A DNA stretch of 64,000 nucleotides from Psoroptes ovis (GCA_002943765.1 PQWQ01000003.1:3657501-3721500); one strand, 5' to 3'; shown: positions 52,270-64,000, numbered from the stretch's first letter. Made by a program: numbers and translations. Notes: a model not told the origin generated them from the sequence alone.

Positions 52270-52349
52270 TTAGGTTGTCCCATAAGTTCTTGCCGTTTTT
52301 CGAATGGAATGAAATACAAAAAACGGCAAGAACTTATGGGACAACCTAA
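52270..52349. mobile_element. mariner-type MITE, lineage B, near-perfect hairpin
   Basis: 80 bp, flanked by TA on both sides. Arms TTAGGTTGTCCCATAAGTTC continuing CTTGCCGTTTTT pair perfectly with the right half over 31 bp, leaving an 18-nt loop. The best preserved element in the window, so probably the most recent insertion. Confidence 0.92.
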
Positions 52350-55300
52350 TACAATTGTATTATTCAAATTCAAATTGATTCAAAAATGTCAAATTGAAAA
52401 TAATTGAGTCATAAATTTCTCTGTCTGTTCTTCCAGTTCAAAATTTAATTCAAACTTGAAATGAAACTTTGAAATTGAAATGAAATTAATAGATTGATCA
52501 ACATTGATTCGAAACAATTGATTTGAAACAATTGAAATGTCTGCTTTTTTCGATTAGTTTCGATTAAATCAATAAAAACAAACGAAATACACAGCAAACG
52601 AACCAAAGTAAAAAAATAAATAAATAAATCCAATCATTGATAAACTCGAAGTAATCGAGAGAGAGATTTGTGCATTTGTCCATGTGGACAAACACTCGGC
52701 AGTGTTTGACACTTTTATATTGAATGTTATGTCAATACAATGTTCTGTATATGTTCATTTGATTTCATTTCATTCATTTGATTTGATTGAAGAAATACAT
52801 TATGTTTTTTATTATTATCACAAAATGGATTTGGTGAACACTGAACTAAACAGTGAATTGAATTGAATTCTTATCACTGTGTAAACAGAGATTCATTCAT
52901 TTAATGAATTTCTGAATCCCTGAAAAATTCTTTTGATCCAACAGAATTCAATGATATCGTCGTTGACATTGTTATTTTTATTATTTTTAAAAATTCTTTG
53001 ATTCATTGACTTTGAATTATGACGTTAACACGTGGCCTTTACTGTTAGGTTTTAATCTTTAATTATTGTTTTTTTTAAATAAATTTTTCAAGCTGAAAAT
53101 TTCCTTCCCAAAGAAATTGATAACTGAATCAGTCAATCTGAATCAATGAATATATATCAATCGTTGACGTCATTAGGTGTTTGGTTGCCTGTATGTGTGT
53201 GTGTGTGTGTGTGCGGAATTTACCACAAATCTCTTAAGACAACCAAGATTTATTTACTTTGTCAAATACGTACGAACATACGAGTAAACGAAGTGAAATT
53301 TGACAATTTAAATCAATAAACTTGAAATATTTGAAACATTTTCGATCATTAGAATGACTTGAACATTTATAGATCAATTGAATTTTTTGTTTTTTTTTTT
53401 AAATTTCATCCGAAATCAGATTATTGGAATATTCCATGATATATTTTGGTCTTTGTACGAGGTTAGAGCCTTAGAACCTTATGAATTTTGAAACATTTCT
53501 ATTCCAATCATTGGTAAACGATGAATTTTCCGTAATTCAACGAATAAGAATTATGAATCCCAATGCGAATATTTCGTTGAATCAAAGATTTGAGAAAAAA
53601 TGAAAATTTTACACTTAAATGAATCCAATTTGTTTATTGGATTTATTTATTTATTCGATTATTTTCATTTTTATTCAATTTTTTCGGTCGTTTTAAATCA
53701 ATGGTGTTCACATCAAAATCAACATTTGGAAAATTGTGATCATTGAACACTGTGATTGAATACCCAGAAAATGCATCATCAGAATGGTACAAAATCAGAT
53801 CAAAATATTCCAATGATGATAATCGTTGAATTCATTTATCATCATCTGTAGCAATGTATGAACTTGCAAACACAAATAAACAAATTGATTACAATTACAA
53901 TTGATTAAATTGTTTTGAATCTAATTTTATTGCTTTGATTGGTCTCACTATTCTGAAATTATTCATTGGAATTATAATGATAATATCTGCTCTCAGCAAT
54001 TGGTTATAATGCTGTCAATCGTTTGTAAAATTATATGATCATCATAATAACGACCCACGAACGACTGATTTTCATTTGTCATTTTTCAAATGATTTATTT
54101 ATGTGTGGTGATTTTGATTTCATTTCGTTTGTTTTGATTAATTTTTATTACTATTCGACAGTGATTTTGGTAGGGAAAATTGAAATTATTTTTTGTGGTT
54201 TATTTTCTGAGGAATTTTATTTAGTTTCACCCGAATGTATGTAGTCATATATTCTGTCAGAATAAAGATAACAGAATTTTCATTTTTTTTCGGTCCGATT
54301 CAATGATTCATTCATTTGAACTTTTTTTTTATTATTATTACCCTTATTATCATTATTGCTCTGTGTGTGTGTGTGGTATATGATCATTTGTTTTGTCATT
54401 TGTCATTCAAATCTCTCTGTTCGTATATCAGATACGATGAAAATAGAAAAAATTTGCGCGAAAAAATGAATGAACAATGCTTTGTATTCACATGATATTC
54501 ACAGTAAATTAAAATAATGATAATAATCTCGTCATAATAATAATGATAATAAATAAAATAATGTCAATAGACAAGCAGATGAAATAATAACCCGCAAATA
54601 ATGAAATTTTTCAAAATGGACTCAATTAATGTCACCAGTTTATAGCTGACCATTGACTAATAATGACTTTGATTTAAAGTCTGAATGAATAAGTGATTAA
54701 TATCACTTCATTACCATTATTTCAAATCTGCTTTAGCATTGATACCACCACCGATGATCATTCCAAAGGTTCTTCAATTCATAATTCGAGATTTTGAATT
54801 AAATCCGATATCATTCTTTTGATTATTTTTCAAACGATTTGAAATGTATCAACAACACCAACACCTTCAATAACTGTGAATAAATCAAACAATCAAACAC
54901 CAAGTTGAAAACTGTATGGCTAATCTTGTTACCATAAATTTACAGTTATTATAATCACCAACACACGCATATGACTAACAATGCTGATATGTGTCAAATA
55001 ATAGGTCTGAGAGATGATAATTGTAAATTTTCAATTATTTTTTGATATTTTGATGATATTGTTATTGTTAAATGCGTGAAAATAATTTAAATAATAATAT
55101 TTAGGTCAATATATTTTGATTATTATTATGATTATTATTTAAATATTATTTATTTTCCGTCAAGTTATACATTACATTTCAATTTGCACACATTTTTCAT
55201 GTCCAATCGCATGCACACCACACACACACACATAAACAAGCATAAATAAATTATCAAAATGTGTTGATATCAAAATAATCATCATCATCATCAACAAAAA

Positions 55301-55728
55301 TCATCATAATAAATAAATTGTTACAATTATTCATTTATTTATTCATTGAAATAAATGAAGATTTATTTATTTATTTATTTATTTCCGCATATTCGTATAT
55401 GAATTTATGATCATTTATGTATGAATGTTTTCCTTTTCGTCGAAATTTGATTTTTTTTCCTTTGTGTATTAATCAATGGAAAATGAATAACGAAAATCTG
55501 TGAACAAGCGATACAAGAGATACATATTTATCAAGATTCAAATATATGGGAAAAAATAGCGAGAAATATTGGAGAAATTACATGAAAAAAAAACTAATTC
55601 AAAATCATCGGTTTGTGGCTTGAAAATCTTGGAAATTCAACGATAATTGACTAATGTGTACGATGCTTTGAAATATTTTAAAAATATTTTTAAAAATCCG
55701 ACAAATCACACCAAAAGATGATGATGAA

Positions 55729-55827
55729 TTATGAATTTCCCGTAAAAAAAGAAAATTTCTTTAAAATTGTGGCAAACAGGTAAACAACAACAGCGGCAGC
55801 AAAAGATCCTAAACCGAAATCAATCAT
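55729..55827 (-). CDS. candidate 32-residue single-pass membrane micropeptide (weak)
   Basis: Minus-strand ORF MIDFGLGSFAAAVVVYLFAT then ILKKFSFFTGNS and TAA. It has one hydrophobic segment (about residues 4-22) followed by KK, the layout of small membrane regulators such as sarcolipin or sarcolamban, but I see no sequence match to them. The frame is also open for about 40 codons upstream (TRQQPVIANRTAPKVKSQII just before the Met) without another ATG, so it might instead be the last exon of a larger protein. The Ala/Val part comes from a GTT/GCT-rich stretch and could be chance. Confidence 0.2.
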   Translation of the reverse strand: MIDFGLGSFAAAVVVYLFATILKKFSFFTGNS

Positions 55828-57030
55828 AATTATTTGAGATTTCACTTTTGGTGCAGTTCGATTCGCGATGACAGGTTGTTGTCGTGTTTTATAATTTTGA
55901 ATGATTTCGATTGAATAAAAATGAATGAAAGTTGTTAGATTTCAGAACAGAGTCTTTTTGTGTCTTGTCAAAATGTTTTTGTAAGGGTTTTATGAGGTTT
56001 TGATAAGTCTAAGTAAAAACACTCATTAATATTGAATCTTGTTGTATTCATTGGATCCATTATTGATCATCATTTGTTGCGTTGCGAATCTTTATCATCG
56101 AAAAATATTGGCAAATCGATGATGGATTCCAATAAATGATTATTTGCCATTGTTGTTTTTTGTTTTGATTTAAATTTAAATTTAAATTCAAATTCACATT
56201 ATTTATTATTATTATTATTAGCTTTGAAATTGATTAATTTTGATTTATTACTACATTTATTTGATTAAAACTGAATTGAAACAATATATTTTTATTCAAT
56301 TTTAAATTCAAAGATTTTCATTATTTTAGTCAAAAATAATGAATCAATTTCTATTTTTATAGATTTTTTTTATTCAATATTCAATTTCAAATTTAGATTT
56401 GAAAAAACAAAAAAACAAAAACAAAAAACTAAAACAATAATTGATTAATCATTGATTTGCCATCCATGCTTTGTCTATCGTTGATGTCAAAGATTTGAAA
56501 GAAAATCATTTGTTTTGTTTTCCAATTTTGGATTGAGAAATCATGAACAAACCATAAAGGATTAAGATTAGATTCAATTTTCTTTTGAAATCTTCATCGT
56601 TCTAATTTCAATCCAAATGGCATCATCATTATCATCAATTGATCATTTCATTTCAATCATTTTCGAAAAAAATGATGATTATCAAAAGCATTTATTGTCG
56701 TGCCAATAGAAGGCGCAATTTTTTAAATTGCTCAATTTTTTTTTTGTATGAATACAGCAGCATCATTGTGATGTCGAATTTTAAACTTTACTTTTTGATT
56801 GTGAAACTTAATAATAAATCTTTATTGCTCGGTGCGCTGCTCAAGCATTTGCACCTCTTGAATGATTGTGAAACTTAGTGAAACTGTTTGTGAAACCATT
56901 TGATGACATTTGAACAATTTTATTTCATTGAAATATACCAAAGTTCAACATTGAAATTGTCAACAATTAAAATCGTCGACAATAGACATTCATCAGATCA
57001 ACGAAAATTTTAAATGATAAAACTCAAGCA

Positions 57031-57072
57031 ATGATCGGTCAACAATTTCATCATCATCACCCTGTGGATAAT
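57031..57072 (+). CDS. probable first coding exon of an unidentified gene
   Basis: ATG at 57031 opens MIGQQFHHHHPVDN, and after exactly 14 codons a strong donor GTAAGTAG begins at 57073. The frame upstream is open to a TAG at 56983 with no other ATG, and the ATG has a purine at -3 (agcaATGA). Gln/His-rich starts of this kind are common in transcription regulators, but no family can be named from 14 residues. A possible next exon is 57721-57746, between an acceptor ATTGATTCAG and a donor GAG/GTAATT; in phase it would read SHVQQFSSR, but this is speculative. If right, the gene runs to the right and the desert on its left would be its upstream regulatory DNA. Confidence 0.4.
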
Positions 57073-59298
57073 GTAAGTAGAATTTTTCATTTTCTCATTT
57101 ATCTATGGTTTTCTATGAAATTATATTCAATTGAATTAACACAATACACACAACCAATGTGAAAACCAATCTTGCTTTTGAATGAATGAGCGAGCGAATG
57201 AGATTAGTTTATTTATAATTAATTATCATCAATTTTATTTCAATCCAAAGAGATGAATGAATGGATGAATGAATATTAATAAATATTTGAAAATGATTAA
57301 TTAATTTTCAATTTTTGATTCGAAGTTTCTATGGAAAAAAATATGATTTTTATTTGCCTTCATTTATGGAAGCAACTTGTTTTTGCTTCGATTGATTGAT
57401 TGATTGATTAATCATTCATTTCTCCTTTTTGTGTTTTAATCAATGTTTGTCTGGCTACCTGATTTATTTTTGGCCAAAAAATCAAAGAAAATGAATGAAT
57501 AAATGAATTGCCAAATAAATATATTCAAAATAACAATAATTCATTCATCCCTACACAATTCATTCATTATGATTATTATTTATTTTGACACTTGTGATTA
57601 TGTGATGATTTTTCGGTTGATTTTCGGTTGAATTTGACGATGTTTTTCAAATGAAAATGATAAAAGATGCTTGCTCAGACATGGTTATGTATGATACATG
57701 AATGCTTTGCATTGATTCAGTCACATGTGCAGCAATTTTCTTCGAGGTAATTTTCTTATCCTTGATTCAACGCAACCAAACATGTTATTATGTGTTTGTT
57801 TGGTTGGCTGGTTGGTTGTTTGGGTTGAATTAATCGATTTGAATGGCGTGTAACATTAATTTTTTATTCATTTCAACCATTCAAACCATTGAAGATGAAG
57901 AAAAATATGATTATGATAATCATAATCGTAATCATATGATTATATAATTGACATGTTTTGAAAGATGTTCAATGTTATTATTATTCATATTCATTTGAAT
58001 GCATTCGCAGCAAGCTAGCAAGTAATTAGTAAAGCTTGCTAATACTTGTAAGATGCTCGTTGTAAATGACAGTTTTTCAAAGTGTTTTTGAAAAAAAACG
58101 ATGGTTTTCTGGCACCTCTTTGAAACACCTTTTGAACTCGTTTAATTTAAGGTTGCAACCTTAATAAAAATTGAAGATGAATAAAATTATTTCCAAATCG
58201 TCGTTGAAAATCACTAGTTTCGCATGTAAATTGACGAATTTAATCAATTTTCCATTGTTCTACTGATTAATTTTGATTAATTTCCATTTGTTTTGCTGCT
58301 TCGGCTGCTGTTGTCGTTGTTATTATTAGATGTTTAAATATGGAAAAATTTAAAATTCAAATTACATTCAATTTCTCAAAAACAAAAAACAATGTTTCCA
58401 AATGATAGTTTTCAATGATGATTTTCATTTTTTACATAAATTAAAATACTTGTTAAACATCTATGATTGAACAGTGTTCCATCTTCAAGTATTTTTCTCG
58501 TGGACATTTTTTTACAAATCTTAAAAATAATTTCGTTAAGAAATTTTCAATTTCCAAGCTTTTTGATTAAAAAACATTTAATCATCCATGACGAATTAAT
58601 TTTGACATAATTTTTGACACATATTTCGACATATATTTATTATTAAATCCTAACTCAATTAAAAAAAATTTTCCGATAAGAAATGAATAAATAACTTCTC
58701 AGATCAGAAAAGTTCCAAGATCTTAGTTCTCAAGTTGTGTAAGACAGTCGTAAGATTATTTTAAATTGAAACAAGATGATCACTGACAAACACGCACAAA
58801 CAAACATTTGACCACAAATTATTGATATTAATTGATACATAATCGAATCGTTGACGAACAAACAAACAAGTAAATTAACACTTTAATAATTCAAAATTCG
58901 AAGGTCAATGAAAATGAATTGAAAAAATGTAAACAATATAAAATGTCGAATGTTGAATGAAAATGTAAAAATGAAATTGAATTGAATTGAACATGAAATA
59001 AACATTTAAAATCATTAAAACAAATAATAATAATGATAATTATGATCATAATTACAATGATACAAAAAACGAATCATTTTCCTACATTAATTTAGATTTA
59101 GTTTAGATTCAGTTTATTTAATTAACCTTTTCTTTGATGATGATCAAATGATTCCATTCATTTCATTTTCCACGTTTGGAACAATTAAAATTCATTTCTT
59201 TTCATTTTACAAAGCAATTCCATAGCAAATCACACAACAATCACAATTCATTTTGGCGAGTTGTGATTAAAACAATTTAGCCACATTAGACAAATGCA

Positions 59299-59322
59299 AA
59301 CACACACACACACACACACACA
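59299..59322. repeat. AC microsatellite
   Basis: About twelve AC units, uninterrupted. Confidence 0.9.
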
Positions 59323-59583
59323 GGCACCAAAGACACGACTGATTAAATTCATTTAGTGTTCGGTCGTGTTCCATTATTATTTGAAATGTAATATCCCATT
59401 TGAATTGAATAAATGAATGGTAAATTAATAAATGAATGTAAAAGTAAAATGAAATAATCATAATTAAAATTCAAAATCATTAACATTAAATGTGATTTAA
59501 TGATTTTGAATGTAAATGTAAATGAATGAGTGTATTTCAACAAAAATACATGAGAATAACGTAAGAAACAATCAAGCAAATTA

Positions 59584-59663
59584 TTAGGCTGTACGAATAG
59601 TTCATTCTGCTTAATCAATAAAGCTGTTCATGAAAATCAGCCAGAACTTTCTGGACATCCTAT
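59584..59663 (-). mobile_element. mariner-type MITE, lineage C, inverted, diverged
   Basis: About 80 bp. Left flank TA, left end TTAGGCTGTACGAATAGTTC then ATTCTGCTTAATCAATA, right end GAACTTTCTGGACATCC and then TATTAATA. The right boundary is uncertain by three bases. The most isolated copy. Confidence 0.8.
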
Positions 59664-61709
59664 TAATAAATAAATGAATAAAAATGTAATCTAATCATAT
59701 TTATGTGTTTATGCGTGTGTAAATTGTGTGTGTGTTTGTCTCAAAAATTGTATCAAATTGAATTATTTTTTCTTTGTTTTGTTTTTTGGTGCGAAATTAT
59801 TATTTGATTATTTGAAAATGGCTAAAATGAACATTTTGCTTAATTATATTTCACATTGAAATTGTGAATCACATTTCTGGTAGATCTTTGGGCTTAATGT
59901 GGATCTAAATTTGATTCATAAATGTTGAATGAATGATGTCTGAAAATTTCCTCGTTTATCATTCGTAATATGAATTAGCATCATTAATCATTATTCTTGT
60001 TATTCCTTGTTATGTTTGTTTCTCTTCGCATTGATGTTTGACAATTATTAAAATGAAAATGAATTATAAGGAATGAAATAAAATACATTGAAATATAAAT
60101 AAATAAAAATGAATTAATCAACTCTTTGAGTTGTTTTTGATTTATTTATTTATTTTTTTTTTTTTTTTTGTTTTACTTTTGATTTTGATTATTAAAGAAT
60201 GAGCAAGAAATAATATGCAAATTATCTTCAATTAAATTATTTGAAATCAAATAACTTTGAATCAAAGACTTTTTACTTTTACATTTTCTCAAATGAAAAT
60301 TGGATTGTTCCTTGAATTGTTTCCTAAGAAATCTCGATCATTATTTCGTTCCTCATAGAAATCTTGATTTTTTGTTTATTTATTCATTTGTTTTCCATTT
60401 TTTAAAAATTTTTTCATGAATAGGAATTTTGAATGGTATAACCTTGTTTTTCTCGTTTTGATATGATTCAATTCTGATATCGTTTCGTATTCATTTCTAT
60501 TTTTGTATTTTTTCAAATTTTTGAATTTTTCAAATTTTAATTTTTGAAAATTTCCGAAATATTCAAAATATTTGAATGAACAAACAAACAAATAAAATGA
60601 ATGAATGAATGTAAAATTTTCTAAGATGTTTATGGATATTTTGTTGTTTCTTATGAATGGACAAACGATTTCAAACGTTGAAATCTTTCATTATCATCGG
60701 CAAATTGTTCATTGCTTGTTTTTGTTTGTTCGCTTTTTATTCAAAATAAAAATTTTATTGCCCTTAAATATAATTTGTCTAAAATTGTTCATAATGATTG
60801 TGTGTGGCACATCTAAATCAAAGCAACGAAAATCGTAGCAAAAAACAATAGCAAAACGACCATCAAACCTTTGAATTGTAAATTTATGATATGGCTACCA
60901 TTGAAATTATTCCATTCAGTTCATTATCATAATTATTTTTTTTTGTTTTATTTTTGGTGGCCGCAATGAATTTTGAGCAAATTGACTAAATTATCACTGA
61001 TTTGAGAACACAATACAATTAATTATATTTCTTTTGTCAATTTTGAATTTGAGGGGAAAAATATGCAAAATTTCAAAAAAATAAAATTTATGATTTATAA
61101 TTCATAGAAATATTTAAAATTTCAAGTTTAAAATTTAAAAAAAAATAGTGCATATTCAACTCTTGAATAGTCCAAAAATGATTTGTGGTCTGTGAATTCA
61201 TGTTTGTTTTTAACTTTATTCAATGTAAATCTTTAATTTCAGTGTCTGCCTGTGTGTATTGTGTGTTTGTGATGGCCCCATAAATCATAAACTCTTCGTT
61301 GAATAATTTTTGCTCCTTTGATTTAATTTTTATTCAGTTTTTATTCAATTTTAATTTTCAAATGCCAATTCAAAGGCACGATTTAAAATGTTTCAATGTT
61401 TCAAAGGCGAAGAAATGATTTCTGACTTTTCAAACACTGGATTAATGATTAATTAATGTCCTTATCATTCAAATCATCAAAGAAATGTCAACGAAATTTG
61501 ATTCATTTCATGCATTTGATTCAAATATTTATAATTATTCATTTGATACTTGTTATTTTCGTGTGTGTGTTAGTTATATTTGTATTTTCTAAAAATAGAA
61601 ACCTTGGTAGTTTGATGAGTGTAGCAAAAAAATGAAAAAATCTTTAAACAGTAAAATCTGTTATGTCACCACCACCACGCTTGAAATCTAGAAATTAAAA
61701 CGAGTATAT

Positions 61710-61752
61710 ATTTTGTCACCATTCAAAAATACTTGTTGAATGGTGACAAAAT
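61710..61752. repeat. hairpin, 17-bp perfect stem and 9-nt loop
   Basis: Left arm ATTTTGTCACCATTCAA (61710-61726), loop AAATACTTG, right arm TTGAATGGTGACAAAAT (61736-61752). Not made of simple repeats, unlike most palindromes here. Confidence 0.9.
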
Positions 61753-61753
61753 G

Positions 61754-61786
61754 ATGAATATCATCAATGATGATGATGATATTCAT
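61754..61786. repeat. hairpin, 12-bp perfect stem and 9-nt loop
   Basis: Arms ATGAATATCATC (61754-61765) and GATGATATTCAT (61775-61786) around AATGATGAT. Only one base separates it from the 17-bp hairpin on its left. Confidence 0.85.
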
Positions 61787-64000
61787 AAATTAATTTCAAT
61801 CATTTTTCTTTGAATTTCTTTGAACTTTTTTGCACAAACAATTTTCAATGTTTCCAGTGTTTATATATTTAAAATATTCGAAAAAACTCATCATCATTAG
61901 CATCTTTGATGCTGAGTGCTTGATCGCCAGTTTCTTGCTCAAAAATTTTCTAAAATTAAATTTGAAATTTCACAGTTTTCTGAACACGAAAAAAATGCAC
62001 CAAAAAAATCTTCGTAAAAGATTTTGAAAAATTTGACAGCTGATGTTTGTTTGCTGATGATTATTTGTGATTTTGAAATGATGATCAAAAGAGATTTTGA
62101 TCCAAGCAGATGAAAGCAGCCATAAATGGCCAAAATTTGCTTGAATTTTTTTTAATTTCGGCCATTTTTCAAAAGTTTTTTGGTTGGTTTTTGATTAGTT
62201 TTTGCTTGGTTTTTGGTCGATTTTTCCCTACTTCTAAATCATAATCTTCTTAGAGCAAAAAATTCTGATCAAATTATGATTTATTTCTAGCTTTTGTTTG
62301 GTTTGGTTTGAATTTAATTTCAATTTTTCGAATCCAAGTTTTTCATTGATTCGTGAAAATGTATCGAGGCTGAAAGTGATGAGAATTTGGCGAGGAAACC
62401 CTGCTAGAAAATGATGGAGAAAAATTCAATTTTCAAACATTCAAACTGCACTACTTGTCTTGCATTTGTATTTGTATTGATCTGTACATTTCTTCTACTT
62501 CTTAGGTGCTAAAAGATTAACTTTGTATGAATTTAATGAGTTTGAACCTAGAAACTCCTATGGTCAGCATTGAATTAGTTTATTTTGAATTTTTTCAGTG
62601 ATAAGAATCGAAATTTTATGAGTAAAATGACAAATAAACAAACAAAATTGAAGTAAATCCAAGTGTCTGTATGTCGATAATTCATAAATGAATTCAAAGA
62701 TAAGTTTTTGATCGAAGATGTTTTCGATATTTTAAAGAAAAACCAAAGAAAATGGTGTGAGAAATTGATTTCAAATGACTGACAATGTCCAAACAATCAA
62801 GTAAACAAATAAATAAACAAAATTTTCGATAAATAATCAGCTTATCGCGCTGATGAAAAGCTAAAGAAATGAGAAATGAATTTATGATTTTACTTTTTGA
62901 ATGAAAGCAATAATTGCAGCACCTGATAATCATTGAATTTACTCGAGAATTCATTCAATTTCACCAGTTTTTGATGAAAGATTAATACCAAACAACAACA
63001 AGGATGAAATGGCAGAAATTCAATTTTTAATTGCTTGTCATATTTTTTTTGAAATTATTTGACAATTTACCATTTTTTGTAATTGAAAAAAACGACAAAT
63101 GTCAAATTGACAGAAATCCAGATTATCTTTTGTTTTTTACAAATGATTCATTCAAAAAGTATTCACCAAACAACCATATTTTATGATTTCTTTGCAAAAA
63201 ATATCCAATCATCAAATATTTTTTTCAATAATTACGACCTAAATCATCATTAAACCCTCTAAAATTGTTGTAAATTCATTATTATTTTTTGTAAAATGTT
63301 GTAGAATTATCTGTGAAATGTCATTATGTGAATCCATATTTTTTCAGTGCAGAAATATGTATCGAAATGAAATATAATGAAACATAATGAAATGATTGAA
63401 TATATGATTCTTATTTTGATGTTGATGATGATGATTGGTTTGAAATGAAATCATTATTATTAAATTGTATTAATAATTGTAATACCTGATGAAACAAGGT
63501 CATTTCAATCATTATTTTTTGGCTGTTTTCAGTTGTTTCGGTTGTCGTCAATAGGGTTAAACATTATTGTTATCATTATTATGATCGTTATTATTATTAT
63601 CATTTGCTACCATTTTCGATGAAGTCTAAATCTTTGAAATCTTCAATTTTTTCATTCATTATTGATCATTAAATTGAATAATGATAATAAATGTGTTTCA
63701 TCTTTTATTTTCATTATTTTTTGTGTTGTTTTGTTCAATTGTTTCGATCATTTTTGTTGTTTTGAAAACCGATTGATTATCATCAATCATTTTTACTCGT
63801 TTTCAATCGGTAAAAATGAATGATGTATGAATGAATGAATGACCAATTTTAACTGAATTACTTGAATGATTTAAAAGATTTGATCAAAACACCTTTTTTT
63901 CGGTTTTTTGATTGACCTGTTTTTTATTGTCATGACTGAATTAGATTTAGTTTTTTTCTATTTCCATAGTTAAAAATTACATAATTCATTCGTTTACTTG

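Larger units (their letters stand above)
47321..57030. other. non-coding DNA with the densest MITE cluster
   Basis: Spacer around MITEs at 48775, 49139, 50028, 50854, 51651 and 52270, then about 4.7 kb of AT-rich DNA with GT tracts (53194-53213, 54362-54375). ORFs here mostly overlap MITEs or are low complexity. The last 1.3 kb before 57031 holds one small ORF at 55729-55827 and may contain the promoter of the gene proposed at 57031. Confidence 0.45.
57073..64000. other. non-coding DNA to the right edge, possibly a first intron
   Basis: About 6.9 kb of AT-rich sequence with ATTG, ATTC and AC tracts, one MITE at 59584 and a pair of hairpins at 61710-61786. ORFs such as 60605-60838 and 61830-62027 lack any recognisable domain. 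If the exon at 57031 is real this is likely intron. Confidence 0.4.

Noticed and set aside
55850..55880. GTTCGATTC, a T-loop-like word
   Set aside because: Flanking bases do not form the 5-bp T stem and no matching A box lies upstream.

Overview
The window looks like nuclear DNA of a small, very AT-rich animal genome. Both complete genes are metazoan orthologues split by short GT-AG introns (62-181 bp). Intergenic DNA is saturated with TTCA/TGAA tetranucleotide tracts and with ATT, GAT and GT microsatellites. Together with the mariner-type elements this suggests an arthropod, and my best guess is an astigmatid (dust or scab) mite. That species-level guess is inference, since no rRNA or mitochondrial marker is present.

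Layout. Bases 1-249 hold the 5' end of a minus-strand gene that runs off the left edge (75 codons visible, unidentified). 4808-6320 (minus) is a complete five-exon mitochondrial glutamate carrier (SLC25A22/SLC25A18 type, 371 aa). Its start codon is directly preceded in the mRNA by 26 A. 8510-11297 (plus) is a complete three-exon PAT1/PATL1 mRNA-decay factor (879 aa) with a poly(A) signal at 11338. The carrier and PAT1 are divergent and share about 2.2 kb of upstream DNA.

From about 11.35 kb to the end the window is almost a gene desert. Two coding-like pieces stand out. One is a probable 3'-terminal exon on the minus strand (21075-21194). The other is a probable 14-codon first coding exon on the plus strand (57031-57072) ending in a strong donor. 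A few weaker small ORFs are also listed. The desert may be introns or regulatory DNA of a gene starting at 57 kb and/or of one ending at 21 kb; neither is proven.

The desert carries all the transposon signal. A decayed mariner transposase (DD34D spacing, three frameshifts, intron-like interruption near the C terminus) lies at 23231-23875, with a terminal repeat ending at 24144. Fifteen tiny (about 80 bp) TA-flanked mariner-type MITEs fall into three sequence lineages. All lie between 18.5 and 59.7 kb, and six are packed into 3.6 kb at 48.8-52.35 kb. The copy at 52270 folds into an almost perfect 31-bp stem of pre-miRNA size. I found no tRNA, rRNA or CRISPR.
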